Below, in pieces: positions 1 to 7,712 of a stretch of DNA of 10,405 bases; within the stretch, counting starts at the first letter, position 1; each line of letters opens with the position of its first letter. A program made the position numbers and the translations under genes. Source of the DNA: an uncultured bacterium. Lineage in GTDB: Bacteria > Bdellovibrionota_C > UBA2361 > SZUA-149 > CALKYB01. The stretch covers positions 1-10,405 of the forward strand of contig CALKYB010000206.1 in assembly GCA_938003565.1 (NCBI GenBank), written 5' to 3'. The notes beneath the pieces are model-generated. The model was not told the origin of the DNA and made no database searches. It was given only the letters and a program-made list of their open reading frames with translations.

Positions 1-2
1 TT

Positions 3-386
3 AATATTTTTCTTAATGAAAAAAGCCTAAATTATCTAGTTTACGCCAAAGGGGAAACCGCAAAACCTGACACCAATCGTATTTGGGCTGGAATTGAAAA
101 CTACAAGTTGTTTATTGGAGATTCTAGATTTTGGACTACCGAGCCAGATCTTAGTTTAAAAAAACTTCCGATGAAAAAACAACTCTGTGAAATTAAAAAT
201 TTTGATGCTGAAAGTCCTCCTTCAATCCTTTGGGCAGGGGATCTTAATAAGGATAATAAGCTTGATCTGATAATCTCCCGTTCCCGTCATTATAATAGTG
301 AGGTAATTAGTTTGTACTTAAGTTCTCCAAATTCTAAGGATCCTTTTCCAGTAGAAGTTGCTAAGTTAGATACGGTGGGTTGTTAA
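3..386 (+). CDS. 3' end of a protein with an FG-GAP/VCBS-like calcium loop (partial)
   Basis: The frame is open from the left edge to a TAA at 384-386, giving 127 visible C-terminal residues; the true start lies outside the window. The TTG at 108 falls inside this open frame and is an unlikely start. About two thirds of the way in is WAGDLNKDNKLDLIIS, which fits the FG-GAP/VCBS-type loop (D-x-N-x-D-x-x-x-D followed by a hydrophobic strand), normally a calcium-binding turn in extracellular beta-propeller proteins. Only one clear copy is visible, so a propeller cannot be confirmed. The protein ends shortly after at a terminal Cys. The gene converges on the CAP gene with 34 bp between the stops and no obvious terminator. 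Location outside the cytoplasm is inferred from the motif; the specific function is unknown. Confidence 0.7.
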   Translation, partial: NIFLNEKSLNYLVYAKGETAKPDTNRIWAGIENYKLFIGDSRFWTTEPDLSLKKLPMKKQLCEIKNFDAESPPSILWAGDLNKDNKLDLIISRSRHYNSEVISLYLSSPNSKDPFPVEVAKLDTVGC

Positions 387-420
387 AATTTAAAGTAGGC
401 TTATCCGGTTGAGAAAATTT

Positions 421-1347
421 TTAGTTATAGCTAGTTAAACAGCTATTATATTTTTCGACTCTTCTGTTGAACTCTTTTGATTCATTGCTGAGATTTTTTG
501 ATCTTCCATTAAATTCTCGCACTAGTTCATTGTATTCATCGGATGCTTCTTTGATTACTGAAAATTCAACTCTATCTGCTTGGAGGTCTTCTAGCTCCAG
601 TCTTAACTCTTTTAGTGTTTCAGCGAGATCCTCTATTTCTTCTTTCTCTGAGTCAATTTCATCTCGCCCGACAGGTTCAGGGCAAAGACTTTTTGGGGTT
701 CCAAAAGACTGCACCGCTAACCAAACTTCTTGCCTATCATCAGTTGTTTGCCCAACAGCAACTCCTAATTCTCTATATCCGGGCTTCATTATATTAGCTC
801 GATGCCCAGGGCTGTCCATCCAAGCTTGAACCAGCTTTTTGTTTGTATGGAAATTACCTTTCGCCAGATTTTCTCCAACCATGATGTAATCGTAGTTAAA
901 TTCTTTAGCTAAATCTGCTGGGCCAATTCCCTGAGGTGATACATGATCGAAATAATCGCCATCGAACATGTCGGATACTTTCTCCTGTGCGACGGATGAC
1001 AAAGTAGAGTTGGCAATTAGGGGCTCTAGGCCCTCTTTTGCCCGGTGTTTATTAGTCCAGTAAAGTATTTCTTTGGGATCTAGAAAGGTTTCTTCAGAGC
1101 TGTAGGGGATTTCCAGAGGATTTGATAGGAATACATTCTTATTTTTTCGAACTTTGTTTTGCGGTGGTATCCTAAATGGTTTTCTTTTTTGAGAAAGTTC
1201 TATTTTTCTATTGGTAGCTGGTTGTTTCTCGATGTTCTCAAATTGATTTTGAACTTCTACTTCATTGGATTGCGGATTTTGTGAGTTATTTCTAACCACA
1301 AGCAGTAGTAGCCCCAGGGCTATTAGTAGTACAGTAAGTTTTTTCAT
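421..1347 (-). CDS. Exported CAP/SCP-domain protein with C-terminal coiled coil
   Basis: A 308-residue protein. Residues 1-19 (MKK, then a long Leu/Val run) form a signal peptide or membrane anchor; there is no clean cleavage site or lipobox, so anchoring is possible. Residues 25-90 are polar, basic and low in complexity, like a periplasmic linker. Residues 93-216 are a CAP (PF00188, YkwD-like) domain: YWTNKHRAKEGLEPL, His135 in FDHVSP, Glu159 in GENLA, and His182 in SPGHRANIM, followed by GVAVG and WLAVQSFG. These His/Glu residues line the usual CAP cavity. Residues 229-302 are a charged heptad-like coiled coil, and Cys222 and Cys303 flank it, possibly as a disulfide. Bacterial CAP domains are secreted or envelope proteins, mostly of uncertain biochemistry. 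The gene starts 22 bp after dnaE2 ends and is probably co-transcribed with it, though no functional link to mutagenesis is known. Its ATG has no strong Shine-Dalgarno sequence. Confidence 0.88.
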   Translation of the reverse strand: MKKLTVLLIALGLLLLVVRNNSQNPQSNEVEVQNQFENIEKQPATNRKIELSQKRKPFRIPPQNKVRKNKNVFLSNPLEIPYSSEETFLDPKEILYWTNKHRAKEGLEPLIANSTLSSVAQEKVSDMFDGDYFDHVSPQGIGPADLAKEFNYDYIMVGENLAKGNFHTNKKLVQAWMDSPGHRANIMKPGYRELGVAVGQTTDDRQEVWLAVQSFGTPKSLCPEPVGRDEIDSEKEEIEDLAETLKELRLELEDLQADRVEFSVIKEASDEYNELVREFNGRSKNLSNESKEFNRRVEKYNSCLTSYN

Positions 1348-1369
1348 TCTAGGATAAACTTAGTTCAAA

Positions 1370-4300
1370 TTATCTTTTTAGGGAAATGAGATTTTCTACT
1401 AGAAGATTTACTACTCTATCCACTCTTTGAACTTTCCCCTTGGCAAGAACTGAGGAACTCTCCATAATTATTCTTCGCAAAACTTTATATCTCTCTGGTC
1501 TGATAATTAAATTTGCCCAACCGCTTTCATCTTCGATTGTTAAAAATGTAACTCCCTTCGCTGTTGGGGGCCGCTGTCTAACTAAGACTAATCCAGCTAT
1601 TGCTAAAAGTTTCCCGTGTGGGGTAGAGCTAGGGTTTTGCAGTGCGCTAGCTTTTGTAACCCCATAGTCGCTAAGCTTTTCTCTGACAAACTCAAAAGGG
1701 TGAGCTTTTAGGGAATGACCAGTGTGTTGGTAGTCAAAGAGAACTTCTAGGTTGTCTGTTATGACAGGAAGATTGTCCTTACTAGTTTCTTCTCTATTCG
1801 CTATTTTGGAGAAGAGAGGCATTTCCTTATCTTTTAGTTTTTTTAATTCCCAAAGTGCAGTTTGTCTGTTTAGCCTGAGAGAGCGAAAAGCGTCAGCGCG
1901 GGCTAGACATTTTAGACTGTCAACCTTAAGCCCGGTTTGTTTCCAAAGCTCTCTTAGGGATGTTGATCCGCCTCGATGCTTTACTAATTTTTTTGCTTCT
2001 TCCTCTCTTAGTCCTTGGGCTAGGCGCATGCCTAGCCGCAAGCTGTTTCCTTGATTATGTACAGAGCAGTCCCAGTCGCTAAGCATTGCGTCAATCTCTT
2101 TTATTTCAACTTCATGCTTCTTTGCGTCTTGAATAATCTGTGAGGGGTGATAGAAGCCCATAGGTTGAGAATTAATTAGTGCAGCGGCAAAAGCAGCAGG
2201 GTGATAGTGCTTAATCCAGGATGATGTGTAGACAATTAGAGCAAAGGAAGCGGCATGAGATTGAGGAAACCCGTATTCTGAAAAGCCTTTAATTTGTCCA
2301 AGTATTTGTTTGGCAAATTCAACTTTATAGCCTCGCTCCAAAAATCCTTTTATTAATTTTCGGCCAAAATGATTTAGTGCTTGTCGGTTTCGCTTCCAAC
2401 TAGCAATTGCTCTTCTAAGTTGATCTGACTCACCTGGAGTAAAGCCAGCTCCATGTACTGCTAACTCCATAATTTGCTCTTGAAAAATTGGCACCCCTAA
2501 GGTTGAGCCAAGAATCTCCTTTATCTTCTCATTTGGATAAGTAACCTTGGCCTTATATTTTCGTCTTTTTAGATAAGGATGAACCATTCCTCCTTGGATT
2601 GGTCCAGGTCGAACAATTGCAACTTCAACTACTAAATCATGAAAGCAACGTGGCCGAAGCCTGGGCAGCATGTTCATTTGTGCTCTAGATTCAACTTGAA
2701 ACACTCCAATCGTATCTGCGGCACAAAGCATATCGTAGACTTTAGGGTCTTCAGGGGGAATGTTGTGTAGTAAGAGCTGTTGATGATCCCAGGTTTTGTC
2801 CTCGGAATAGCTATTAATCATTGCTAGTGCTTTTCTAACGCAAGTGAGCATTCCAAGTCCTAGTACATCAATTTTTAGCATGCCAAGTTGTTCTATATCG
2901 TCTTTATCCCAGGCAATCATAGTTCGGCCGGGCATAGCTGTGTTTTCTATTGAAATAATTTCAGAGAGATTCTTTTCAGAGATGATAAAACCACTTGAGT
3001 GTTGGGTTAGGTGTCTAGGAAACCCTTTTATTGCATCGACTAATTCCAAGCAGTTAGCAATTGCTGGGTCGAAAGGATTGAGCCCTTGAGAGCTTATTTC
3101 TTTGTTTGTAACTGGATCGTCATCGCCTCGACGATAAAATATTTTTTGTAGAGTTTCTATTGTGTCGATTGATAAGCCAAGTGCTTTACCAACCTCTCTA
3201 GTGGCGCTTTTGCGTCGATAAGTTGTGACAGCGCACACTAGTGCGGCTCTCTCTCGGCCAAACTTGTTGTATATATACTGTATGACTTCTTCTCGCCTTT
3301 CATGCTCGAAGTCTATATCGATGTCTGGCGGCTCTCCTCTTTCCTTACTAATAAACCTCTCAACTAAAAGTCGAGTACGAGAGGGGTCAACAGCTGTAAT
3401 CCCCAGGCAGTAGCAAACAGCAGAGTTTGCTGCTGCTCCTCGACCTTGACAGAGAATGCCGACGCTTTTAGCAAAAGAAACTATATCATAAACTGTAAGA
3501 AAATATTTTGCGTAGTTCAGCTCATCGATTAATTTAAACTCGTGTTCTAGTTGTTTTTCTACTTCCTCACTGATTCCTTGAGGGAATCTGGCCCTAGCAC
3601 CTGCTAGTGTGAGATCCACTAGATATGCTTGTGGAGATTTGTTTTTTGGACAGATTTCTTCGGGATATTCGTATTTGAGTTGGTCTAAGGAAAATAGAAG
3701 TGCTTGCTCGGCGATCCGCTCAGATTGTCTAATTGCTTGTGGTTTGTTGCGGAACAATCGCTTAACTTCTTTTTTAGTTTTAAGAAATCGCTCGCTGTTT
3801 TGTGAAAGTAAGAAACCAGCTTTTTGAATTGTTGTTCTGTTTCTGATGCAAGTTAAAATGTCTTGTAGTTTTCTTCTTGAATTTGAGTGATACAGGACTT
3901 TGTTGCTAGCTAGGAGTGGGATACTTAAATCGCTTGCTAATTTTTCAACTTGCTTTTGTTCCTTAACTTCATTTGCCAGGTAGTTCTTAGAGATAAATAT
4001 TGAAAATAGTTTTTCAGCAGGATGGTTAGGCCTGCTAAAGAAATTTTTTAATTGTCTAAGACATTCAAAAACTCTGTTATCTTCGACGTTGAGAATGTTT
4101 ACAGCGGCTGGCATTATTTCTAACTCAGAAAAACAATCTTCAAGTTTCAGCCAAGTATGACCTTTTGGGGCCCTGAGCTTGCCCTTGCTTAGTAGACTGC
4201 AAACTGATTTATAGCTAACTAGGGAGTCTGGATATAGGAAAAGAGAAACAGGAAGTAGGGGGAGGAGATGTTCTAAGTTATATCTATCTTCAGTGATCCA

Positions 4301-4558
4301 GATAGTTTCATCTTCGGCAGGTTTTTCTGGTAAGTATTCGAGAAGACTTAGTTCGATTCCAACTATTATCTTAATACCAGCGCGCTTTGCTGCAGTATGT
4401 GCTCGCACTACTCCGGAGAGGCTATTTTTGTCTGTGATTGCAATGGCCTCGTATCCAAGCTTTGCGGCCTCTTCAACCATTTCTTCTGGGCTGCTCCCTC
4501 CTTCTAGAAAAGAAAAATTTGAAGTAACTGCCAGCTCAAAAAAATCACTACTACTCAT
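1370..4558 (-). CDS. dnaE2: Error-prone DNA polymerase III alpha subunit DnaE2 (ImuC)
   Basis: C-family polymerase of 1062 residues, normal for DnaE2. It copies past lesions as the catalytic member of the ImuA-ImuB-DnaE2 mutasome on the beta clamp. The N-terminus (FELAVTSNFSFLEGGSSPEE, then AIAITDKNSLSGVVRAH) is the PHP domain with the TSNFSFL form typical of DnaE2 and fewer metal-binding His than DnaE1. The catalytic Asp residues are present: D414 and D416 in PPDIDIDF and D564 in LKIDVLGLG. Further family blocks are GRGAAANSAVCY near 372-385, PRHLTQHSSGF near 514, FQEQIMELAVHGAGFTP near 692 and GFPQSHAASFA near 763. MPLF at 913-916 is a probable clamp-binding motif, and an OB fold covers about 984-1056. 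I chose the ATG at 4558, which gives MSSSDFFELAVTSNF and lies 14 bases after the imuB stop. A TTG at 4600 would add 14 residues with no family match and overlap imuB. Confidence 0.97.
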   Translation of the reverse strand: MSSSDFFELAVTSNFSFLEGGSSPEEMVEEAAKLGYEAIAITDKNSLSGVVRAHTAAKRAGIKIIVGIELSLLEYLPEKPAEDETIWITEDRYNLEHLLPLLPVSLFLYPDSLVSYKSVCSLLSKGKLRAPKGHTWLKLEDCFSELEIMPAAVNILNVEDNRVFECLRQLKNFFSRPNHPAEKLFSIFISKNYLANEVKEQKQVEKLASDLSIPLLASNKVLYHSNSRRKLQDILTCIRNRTTIQKAGFLLSQNSERFLKTKKEVKRLFRNKPQAIRQSERIAEQALLFSLDQLKYEYPEEICPKNKSPQAYLVDLTLAGARARFPQGISEEVEKQLEHEFKLIDELNYAKYFLTVYDIVSFAKSVGILCQGRGAAANSAVCYCLGITAVDPSRTRLLVERFISKERGEPPDIDIDFEHERREEVIQYIYNKFGRERAALVCAVTTYRRKSATREVGKALGLSIDTIETLQKIFYRRGDDDPVTNKEISSQGLNPFDPAIANCLELVDAIKGFPRHLTQHSSGFIISEKNLSEIISIENTAMPGRTMIAWDKDDIEQLGMLKIDVLGLGMLTCVRKALAMINSYSEDKTWDHQQLLLHNIPPEDPKVYDMLCAADTIGVFQVESRAQMNMLPRLRPRCFHDLVVEVAIVRPGPIQGGMVHPYLKRRKYKAKVTYPNEKIKEILGSTLGVPIFQEQIMELAVHGAGFTPGESDQLRRAIASWKRNRQALNHFGRKLIKGFLERGYKVEFAKQILGQIKGFSEYGFPQSHAASFALIVYTSSWIKHYHPAAFAAALINSQPMGFYHPSQIIQDAKKHEVEIKEIDAMLSDWDCSVHNQGNSLRLGMRLAQGLREEEAKKLVKHRGGSTSLRELWKQTGLKVDSLKCLARADAFRSLRLNRQTALWELKKLKDKEMPLFSKIANREETSKDNLPVITDNLEVLFDYQHTGHSLKAHPFEFVREKLSDYGVTKASALQNPSSTPHGKLLAIAGLVLVRQRPPTAKGVTFLTIEDESGWANLIIRPERYKVLRRIIMESSSVLAKGKVQRVDRVVNLLVENLISLKR

Positions 4559-4572
4559 TTTTATAGACGATT

Positions 4573-6207
4573 TTAGCTCCAAGCCCCATGAATAAACCAA
4601 CGTGAGTTTTCAACTTCTCGATAAATCCAAAGCCAGAGTCCTGACGGAATTTGTACTTTAAAGTAGTCACGTTCTGGAAGTTTTTTGGCAGTTGAGCCAT
4701 CAATAACTCCTCGATAGTTCCACCACTCTCCAGAAATTCTCTCTGGCCCAAGGCCGTTAGTGATTTTATAGGTTTTGTTTTTCCAAGTTATGGAGAAAGG
4801 AGGGTTGTCTGGCATAACAGCCATTGCTTTGACTGGGTGGGGGGTGTCAAAGAGTTTGCTAGGCCTTTCTGCTCTCAATAGGACTGGTCTAGGCGGGTTA
4901 GAATTAGTTTGGGAAGAAGACTCATTACTGACTTTTTTTTGAAAAGACTGTTGTCTCTCGGGAAGAAAGCTTTCGTGACACCTAAGCTCTCTAATATTTC
5001 TGCTGCCTAAGGCATATGATAAGTTATCAATAAGCTCAGCTAAGTCCTTTAGTTGAACGCCTGAGGCTCCTTCAGCATCTCTTTTAAAGATAAAACTGTT
5101 CTTCGCTGTTATTAATTCAGTTCGCCCAGCCTCTAGGGCTACTTCAGTAATCCCGTTTGCCATTTGAAGATTCTCAAGCCAGGGAGTGGTGATTCGCTTT
5201 AAGTGTTTCTTGTTTAGGGTGCCACTACTTAAAGGGAATTGTTTGGACAATGGAGATTGTCCTTCTGTTTTAACAGTAATTTCTAGCAAAGATAGTTTTT
5301 TCTCTCTGCTAGCCAAGCTCTCAATTAACTTTTCGCTAAGTTCTTCTACAGCTGAAGTGAGCGAGAGTAAGTTTTTTTGTGGACCAGCAAATGTTTTTCT
5401 TAGGAGCTCTTTTTGGGGAGTTTCTATTGCTTTAAAAGCTTCGTCTTTTTTGCCTAAGGCTTCATCTAATCTGTTAATCAAATCATAACTAAAGCGGGCT
5501 GAGAGAGATGAAAAAGGAATGTTAAACAAGTGCTCAACCCTCCTGATATTAACTTCAACTAGCTCTTTAATTGTCTGGCGAGCAATCCTAAGATAGCTAG
5601 TTGGTAGTGTCGCCAATGCTGCTCGGAGAGATACCTTATTGTCGACTACTACTAAGCTTTTCATGCCATAGCGAGCCAGCGCCCAAGCCCCGCCATAAGA
5701 GGGTGCTAGTGCAATGCGAGAGCAGAAACCAAGTTGTGCTAATTCTTCAGATAGGGTTTGTACTAACTTAGGATAGCTCCCAAATAGTTTTTCCTCTCCT
5801 GTAACTTCCAAATATAAACCACTAAAGCGAGGATCTGTAGCGGTGTTTTTAGATTCAGCAGATTTGTTATCGAGGTTAGATTTATCTACGGCAACTATGG
5901 GAGAGAATTTATTGGCCCAGCGTGCTAAAGATTCCAGCATTGCTGCTTCTCTTTCTGCATCAAATTTTCTACAGACAAATCTCTCGGTTAGAGCTTTTGC
6001 ATTACTTAGATTCATTCCATGACTAACGCCTAAACGTTTTGCTTTAGTACAGCAGCGAACAACAATTTCCTTTCCATTTTTTTCGCTTGTTATTAGCAAA
6101 GCTTTTCCGTTTGATTCTCCCAGGCCTGACTCTTCTTTAAGGATGTCTAATTTGGCGAGTTCAACTGACCAAAGGGGGAGGAAGACTGAGAGGTAGAGTT
6201 TCTGCAT
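4573..6207 (-). CDS. imuB: ImuB, inactive Y-family polymerase scaffold of the mutasome
   Basis: A 544-residue protein. It starts LYLSVFLPLWSVELAKL, the ImuB version of the Y-family N-terminus, in which the catalytic Asp of the HIDMDxFFA motif is gone. The second acidic motif is also lost: residues 129-142 read SGLYLEVTGEEKLF instead of carrying SIDE. Recognisable ImuB blocks follow: SRIALAPSYGGAWALARYG (163-181), a helix-hairpin region near 215-250, QFPLS (323-327) in roughly the place where mycobacterial ImuB carries its QLPLWG clamp motif, and the ImuB tail GPERISGEWW (487-496), RDYFKV (513-518), WLWIYR (525-530) and WFIHGAWS. Known ImuB bridges the beta clamp, ImuA and DnaE2 rather than synthesising DNA. 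It is first in the operon, with dnaE2 immediately behind. No imuA or recognisable LexA site lies upstream. The ATG at 6207 lacks a clear Shine-Dalgarno sequence. Confidence 0.95.
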   Translation of the reverse strand: MQKLYLSVFLPLWSVELAKLDILKEESGLGESNGKALLITSEKNGKEIVVRCCTKAKRLGVSHGMNLSNAKALTERFVCRKFDAEREAAMLESLARWANKFSPIVAVDKSNLDNKSAESKNTATDPRFSGLYLEVTGEEKLFGSYPKLVQTLSEELAQLGFCSRIALAPSYGGAWALARYGMKSLVVVDNKVSLRAALATLPTSYLRIARQTIKELVEVNIRRVEHLFNIPFSSLSARFSYDLINRLDEALGKKDEAFKAIETPQKELLRKTFAGPQKNLLSLTSAVEELSEKLIESLASREKKLSLLEITVKTEGQSPLSKQFPLSSGTLNKKHLKRITTPWLENLQMANGITEVALEAGRTELITAKNSFIFKRDAEGASGVQLKDLAELIDNLSYALGSRNIRELRCHESFLPERQQSFQKKVSNESSSQTNSNPPRPVLLRAERPSKLFDTPHPVKAMAVMPDNPPFSITWKNKTYKITNGLGPERISGEWWNYRGVIDGSTAKKLPERDYFKVQIPSGLWLWIYREVENSRWFIHGAWS

Positions 6208-6252
6208 TGTTAAGGCTTAGCGTATGATTGTATTTGGATATAGAAAAATACT

Positions 6253-6281
6253 AGAATAGCGAAAGGCTAGAGCGGGATCAA
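6253..6281 (-). promoter_or_regulatory. Predicted promoter of the imuB-dnaE2-CAP operon
   Basis: On the minus strand, TTGATC (6276-6281) and TATTCT (6253-6258) are 17 bases apart. Each matches the sigma-70 consensus at 4 of 6 positions, and transcription would start near 6246, giving a leader of about 39 bases before the imuB ATG. ATTCTAGTAT, palindromic at 8 of 10 positions, overlaps the -10 box and could be a regulator site. It does not match a LexA box I can name, so SOS control is not shown. Confidence 0.4.
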
Positions 6282-6477
6282 GGGGCTGGTGTTAATGAGG
6301 CTAAGAGCCTGAAAAAACAGAAGAAATTTTACTCAAAGCTTTGCTGTTTTTATCTTTCCTGATTCAGAGGTTCTAGGGGTAAAAGTAGTTCGATAAACAA
6401 AAGACTGGAACATCAAAAAGTCTCGAAGGATTTTACCTGCCGAGATAGTTAGTCAGGTCTGACTTAGATAACTTTAT

Positions 6478-6510
6478 AAAGCCCCACTCCAGAAATTTAG
6501 AGGGGGCTTT
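6478..6510 (-). terminator. Hairpin terminator after the secreted-protein gene
   Basis: AAAGCCCC (6478-6485) pairs with GGGGCTTT (6503-6510). After one bulged A the stem continues with CTC (6487-6489) and GAG (6500-6502), leaving a 10-base loop. The GC-rich core flanked by A and T runs could terminate in both directions. The U tract on the minus strand is short (TTTATAAAG). It lies 50 bases after the stop of the 6560-7387 gene. Confidence 0.6.
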
Positions 6511-6559
6511 ACATGTATCTTCAACAGTCCAAATTAGGACCGTCTTTTGAGACGTGCTT

Positions 6560-7387
6560 TTAAGTTGGATCGCATGTTTCTAAACCATTCCAACCCCAAC
6601 CGTCTCCATCTGGATCCACGCACTCACCAGCGACTGGTGTAAAGTTGGGCACTTGGCAAGAGCTTTGAGAGGATTGAATCCAGCCCCAACCATCTCCATC
6701 CTCATCCACGCAATTTGCAGAAGAAGTTTCAGTAAAAAAGTCTTTTAGGAGAAAGTTTATGAAACCATCTTCTCCAACCCATTCGAGGTCGAAGTCTTCA
6801 CAAATCGTTCCTGCAGGATTACTTTCACACTTGTTCTGTAGCGTTTCGATACTGTTCGTACAGTAGTCTATAAACCCTTTACAGCCAGGTACTTTAGAGC
6901 AGGACACTCCCTCTATATATTTTAGCTGAGGATCGTTTTCGTCAATTTCAATTACTCGATCCCCATCAAAATTGATTTGACAAAATACCCTTCCATTAAC
7001 TTCTCCTTCTTTGCACTCTAGAGACTCTTTAGTGTAAATCTCTTGGAGCTCTAGGAGCTTTTGATCAAAACTATCTTGCTCACTCGTTTCAGTTTGTGTC
7101 GCAGTTATAGCTTGTCCTACTGATCCAAACTTATAAGTATACCAGGGAATGTAGGCACAGTATCCCAAGGCTTGAGGGCAACCTCCGTGCATCTCGCAGG
7201 CGTGTTCTCTTTTCTCGACTGTTCCATCGCTAAAAATTACTTTGCATTGTTCACCGGCTGTAGTGTTTTCTTCTGAATCAACTCTTATCTCACTCTCGCA
7301 AGACTCAATAAAAGCTGGGGTTTGAGCATTGGCCGATGTGCAAATTAACAAAGCTATTAACAGAAAGTGAAAATTTGAATTTTTCAT
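6560..7387 (-). CDS. Secreted Cys-rich protein with internal duplication and DGDGWGW repeats
   Basis: A 275-residue protein with a clear signal peptide: a hydrophobic core at 7-16 and an AxA cleavage site ANA|Q after residue 21. The mature part has 16 cysteines. Two modules share the spacing C-x5-C-x6-C with G before the second Cys and Y before the third: C64-C70-C77 (CEMHGGCPQALGYC) and C163-C169-C176 (CSKVPGCKGFIDYC). Each is preceded by a Cys strand, CKVIFSDG (48-55) and CQINFDGD (136-143), so the modules look like an internal duplication. The C-terminus carries two copies of CVDxDGDGWGW (226-236 and 256-266), each closed by another Cys (C244, C272). This acidic Gly/Trp motif resembles calcium-binding and binding-module tails of exported gammaproteobacterial proteins. 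No catalytic domain is recognised. A good Shine-Dalgarno (AGAGG, 4 bases before the ATG) and its own promoter suggest independent expression. Function is unknown; adhesion or surface binding is a guess. Confidence 0.85.
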   Translation of the reverse strand: MKNSNFHFLLIALLICTSANAQTPAFIESCESEIRVDSEENTTAGEQCKVIFSDGTVEKREHACEMHGGCPQALGYCAYIPWYTYKFGSVGQAITATQTETSEQDSFDQKLLELQEIYTKESLECKEGEVNGRVFCQINFDGDRVIEIDENDPQLKYIEGVSCSKVPGCKGFIDYCTNSIETLQNKCESNPAGTICEDFDLEWVGEDGFINFLLKDFFTETSSANCVDEDGDGWGWIQSSQSSCQVPNFTPVAGECVDPDGDGWGWNGLETCDPT

Positions 7388-7712
7388 TAGACCTCTGGGA
7401 TAAATTTACTTCCAAAAAAATGATCGTATGTCTGTTATGCATAAAATTTCAACACGATATACATAAGAAATACTAGTCTCCTTTTGCAAAGATTGTAGGC
7501 ACTTACGGGTATTGTGCCGAATTCTCATTTTAGTATTGGGGTTGTGGATCGGAGGTTCCTAGTAACGGGACATCTTGGTTTAGCTAGTTTTATAGAAAAG
7601 CGATTAGCAAATAATTTATGTATTTTGATCTGATAGGTGTGAGAGATTGAGCTGGCATGAACTATTGAAGACAAGGGAAGTGGTGTGATTATCTATAACC
7701 TTCTAAGTTTTT
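7388..7712. other. Intergenic region with promoter of the secreted-protein gene
   Basis: These 325 bases contain the predicted promoter at 7423-7452 and the Shine-Dalgarno CCTCT (7392-7396 as read on the plus strand). From about 7460 to 7712 I see no open frame, strong hairpin or repeat. No clear terminator follows the 7713-8180 gene. Confidence 0.6.
7423..7452 (-). promoter_or_regulatory. Predicted promoter of the Cys-rich secreted-protein gene
   Basis: On the minus strand, TTGAAA (7447-7452) and TACGAT (7423-7428) are 18 bases apart. Transcription would start near 7416, giving a leader of about 29 bases that includes the AGAGG ribosome binding site. Confidence 0.4.

Larger units (their letters stand above)
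6208..6559. other. Intergenic region upstream of imuB, no gene
   Basis: These 352 bases hold the likely imuB promoter (6253-6281) and, at the far end, the terminator of the neighbouring secreted-protein gene (6478-6510). A low-GC inverted repeat pairs AAAAACAG at 6313-6320 with CTGTTTTT at 6344-6351. A short CGTCT/AGACG hairpin sits at 6541-6554, just past the stop of the secreted-protein gene. I saw no open frame worth calling and no imuA fragment. Confidence 0.6.

Noticed and set aside
108..386. A complete 92-residue gene starting at TTG 108
   Set aside because: The same frame stays open to the left edge with protein-like sequence, so this is the 3' part of a longer gene.
4559..4600. Upstream TTG start for DnaE2 that would add 14 residues and overlap imuB
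   Set aside because: The added residues have no family counterpart, TTG is a weak start, and the ATG at 4558 gives the standard DnaE2 N-terminus.
1440..5488. Several open frames of 60-120 codons on the plus strand opposite imuB and dnaE2
   Set aside because: They lie entirely antisense to well-recognised genes, have low-complexity Ser/Leu-rich products and no ribosome binding sites.
6313..6351. AAAAACAG/CTGTTTTT inverted repeat as a terminator or operator
   Set aside because: It is AT-rich with a 23-base loop and no nearby gene end or promoter, so chance is the simpler reading.
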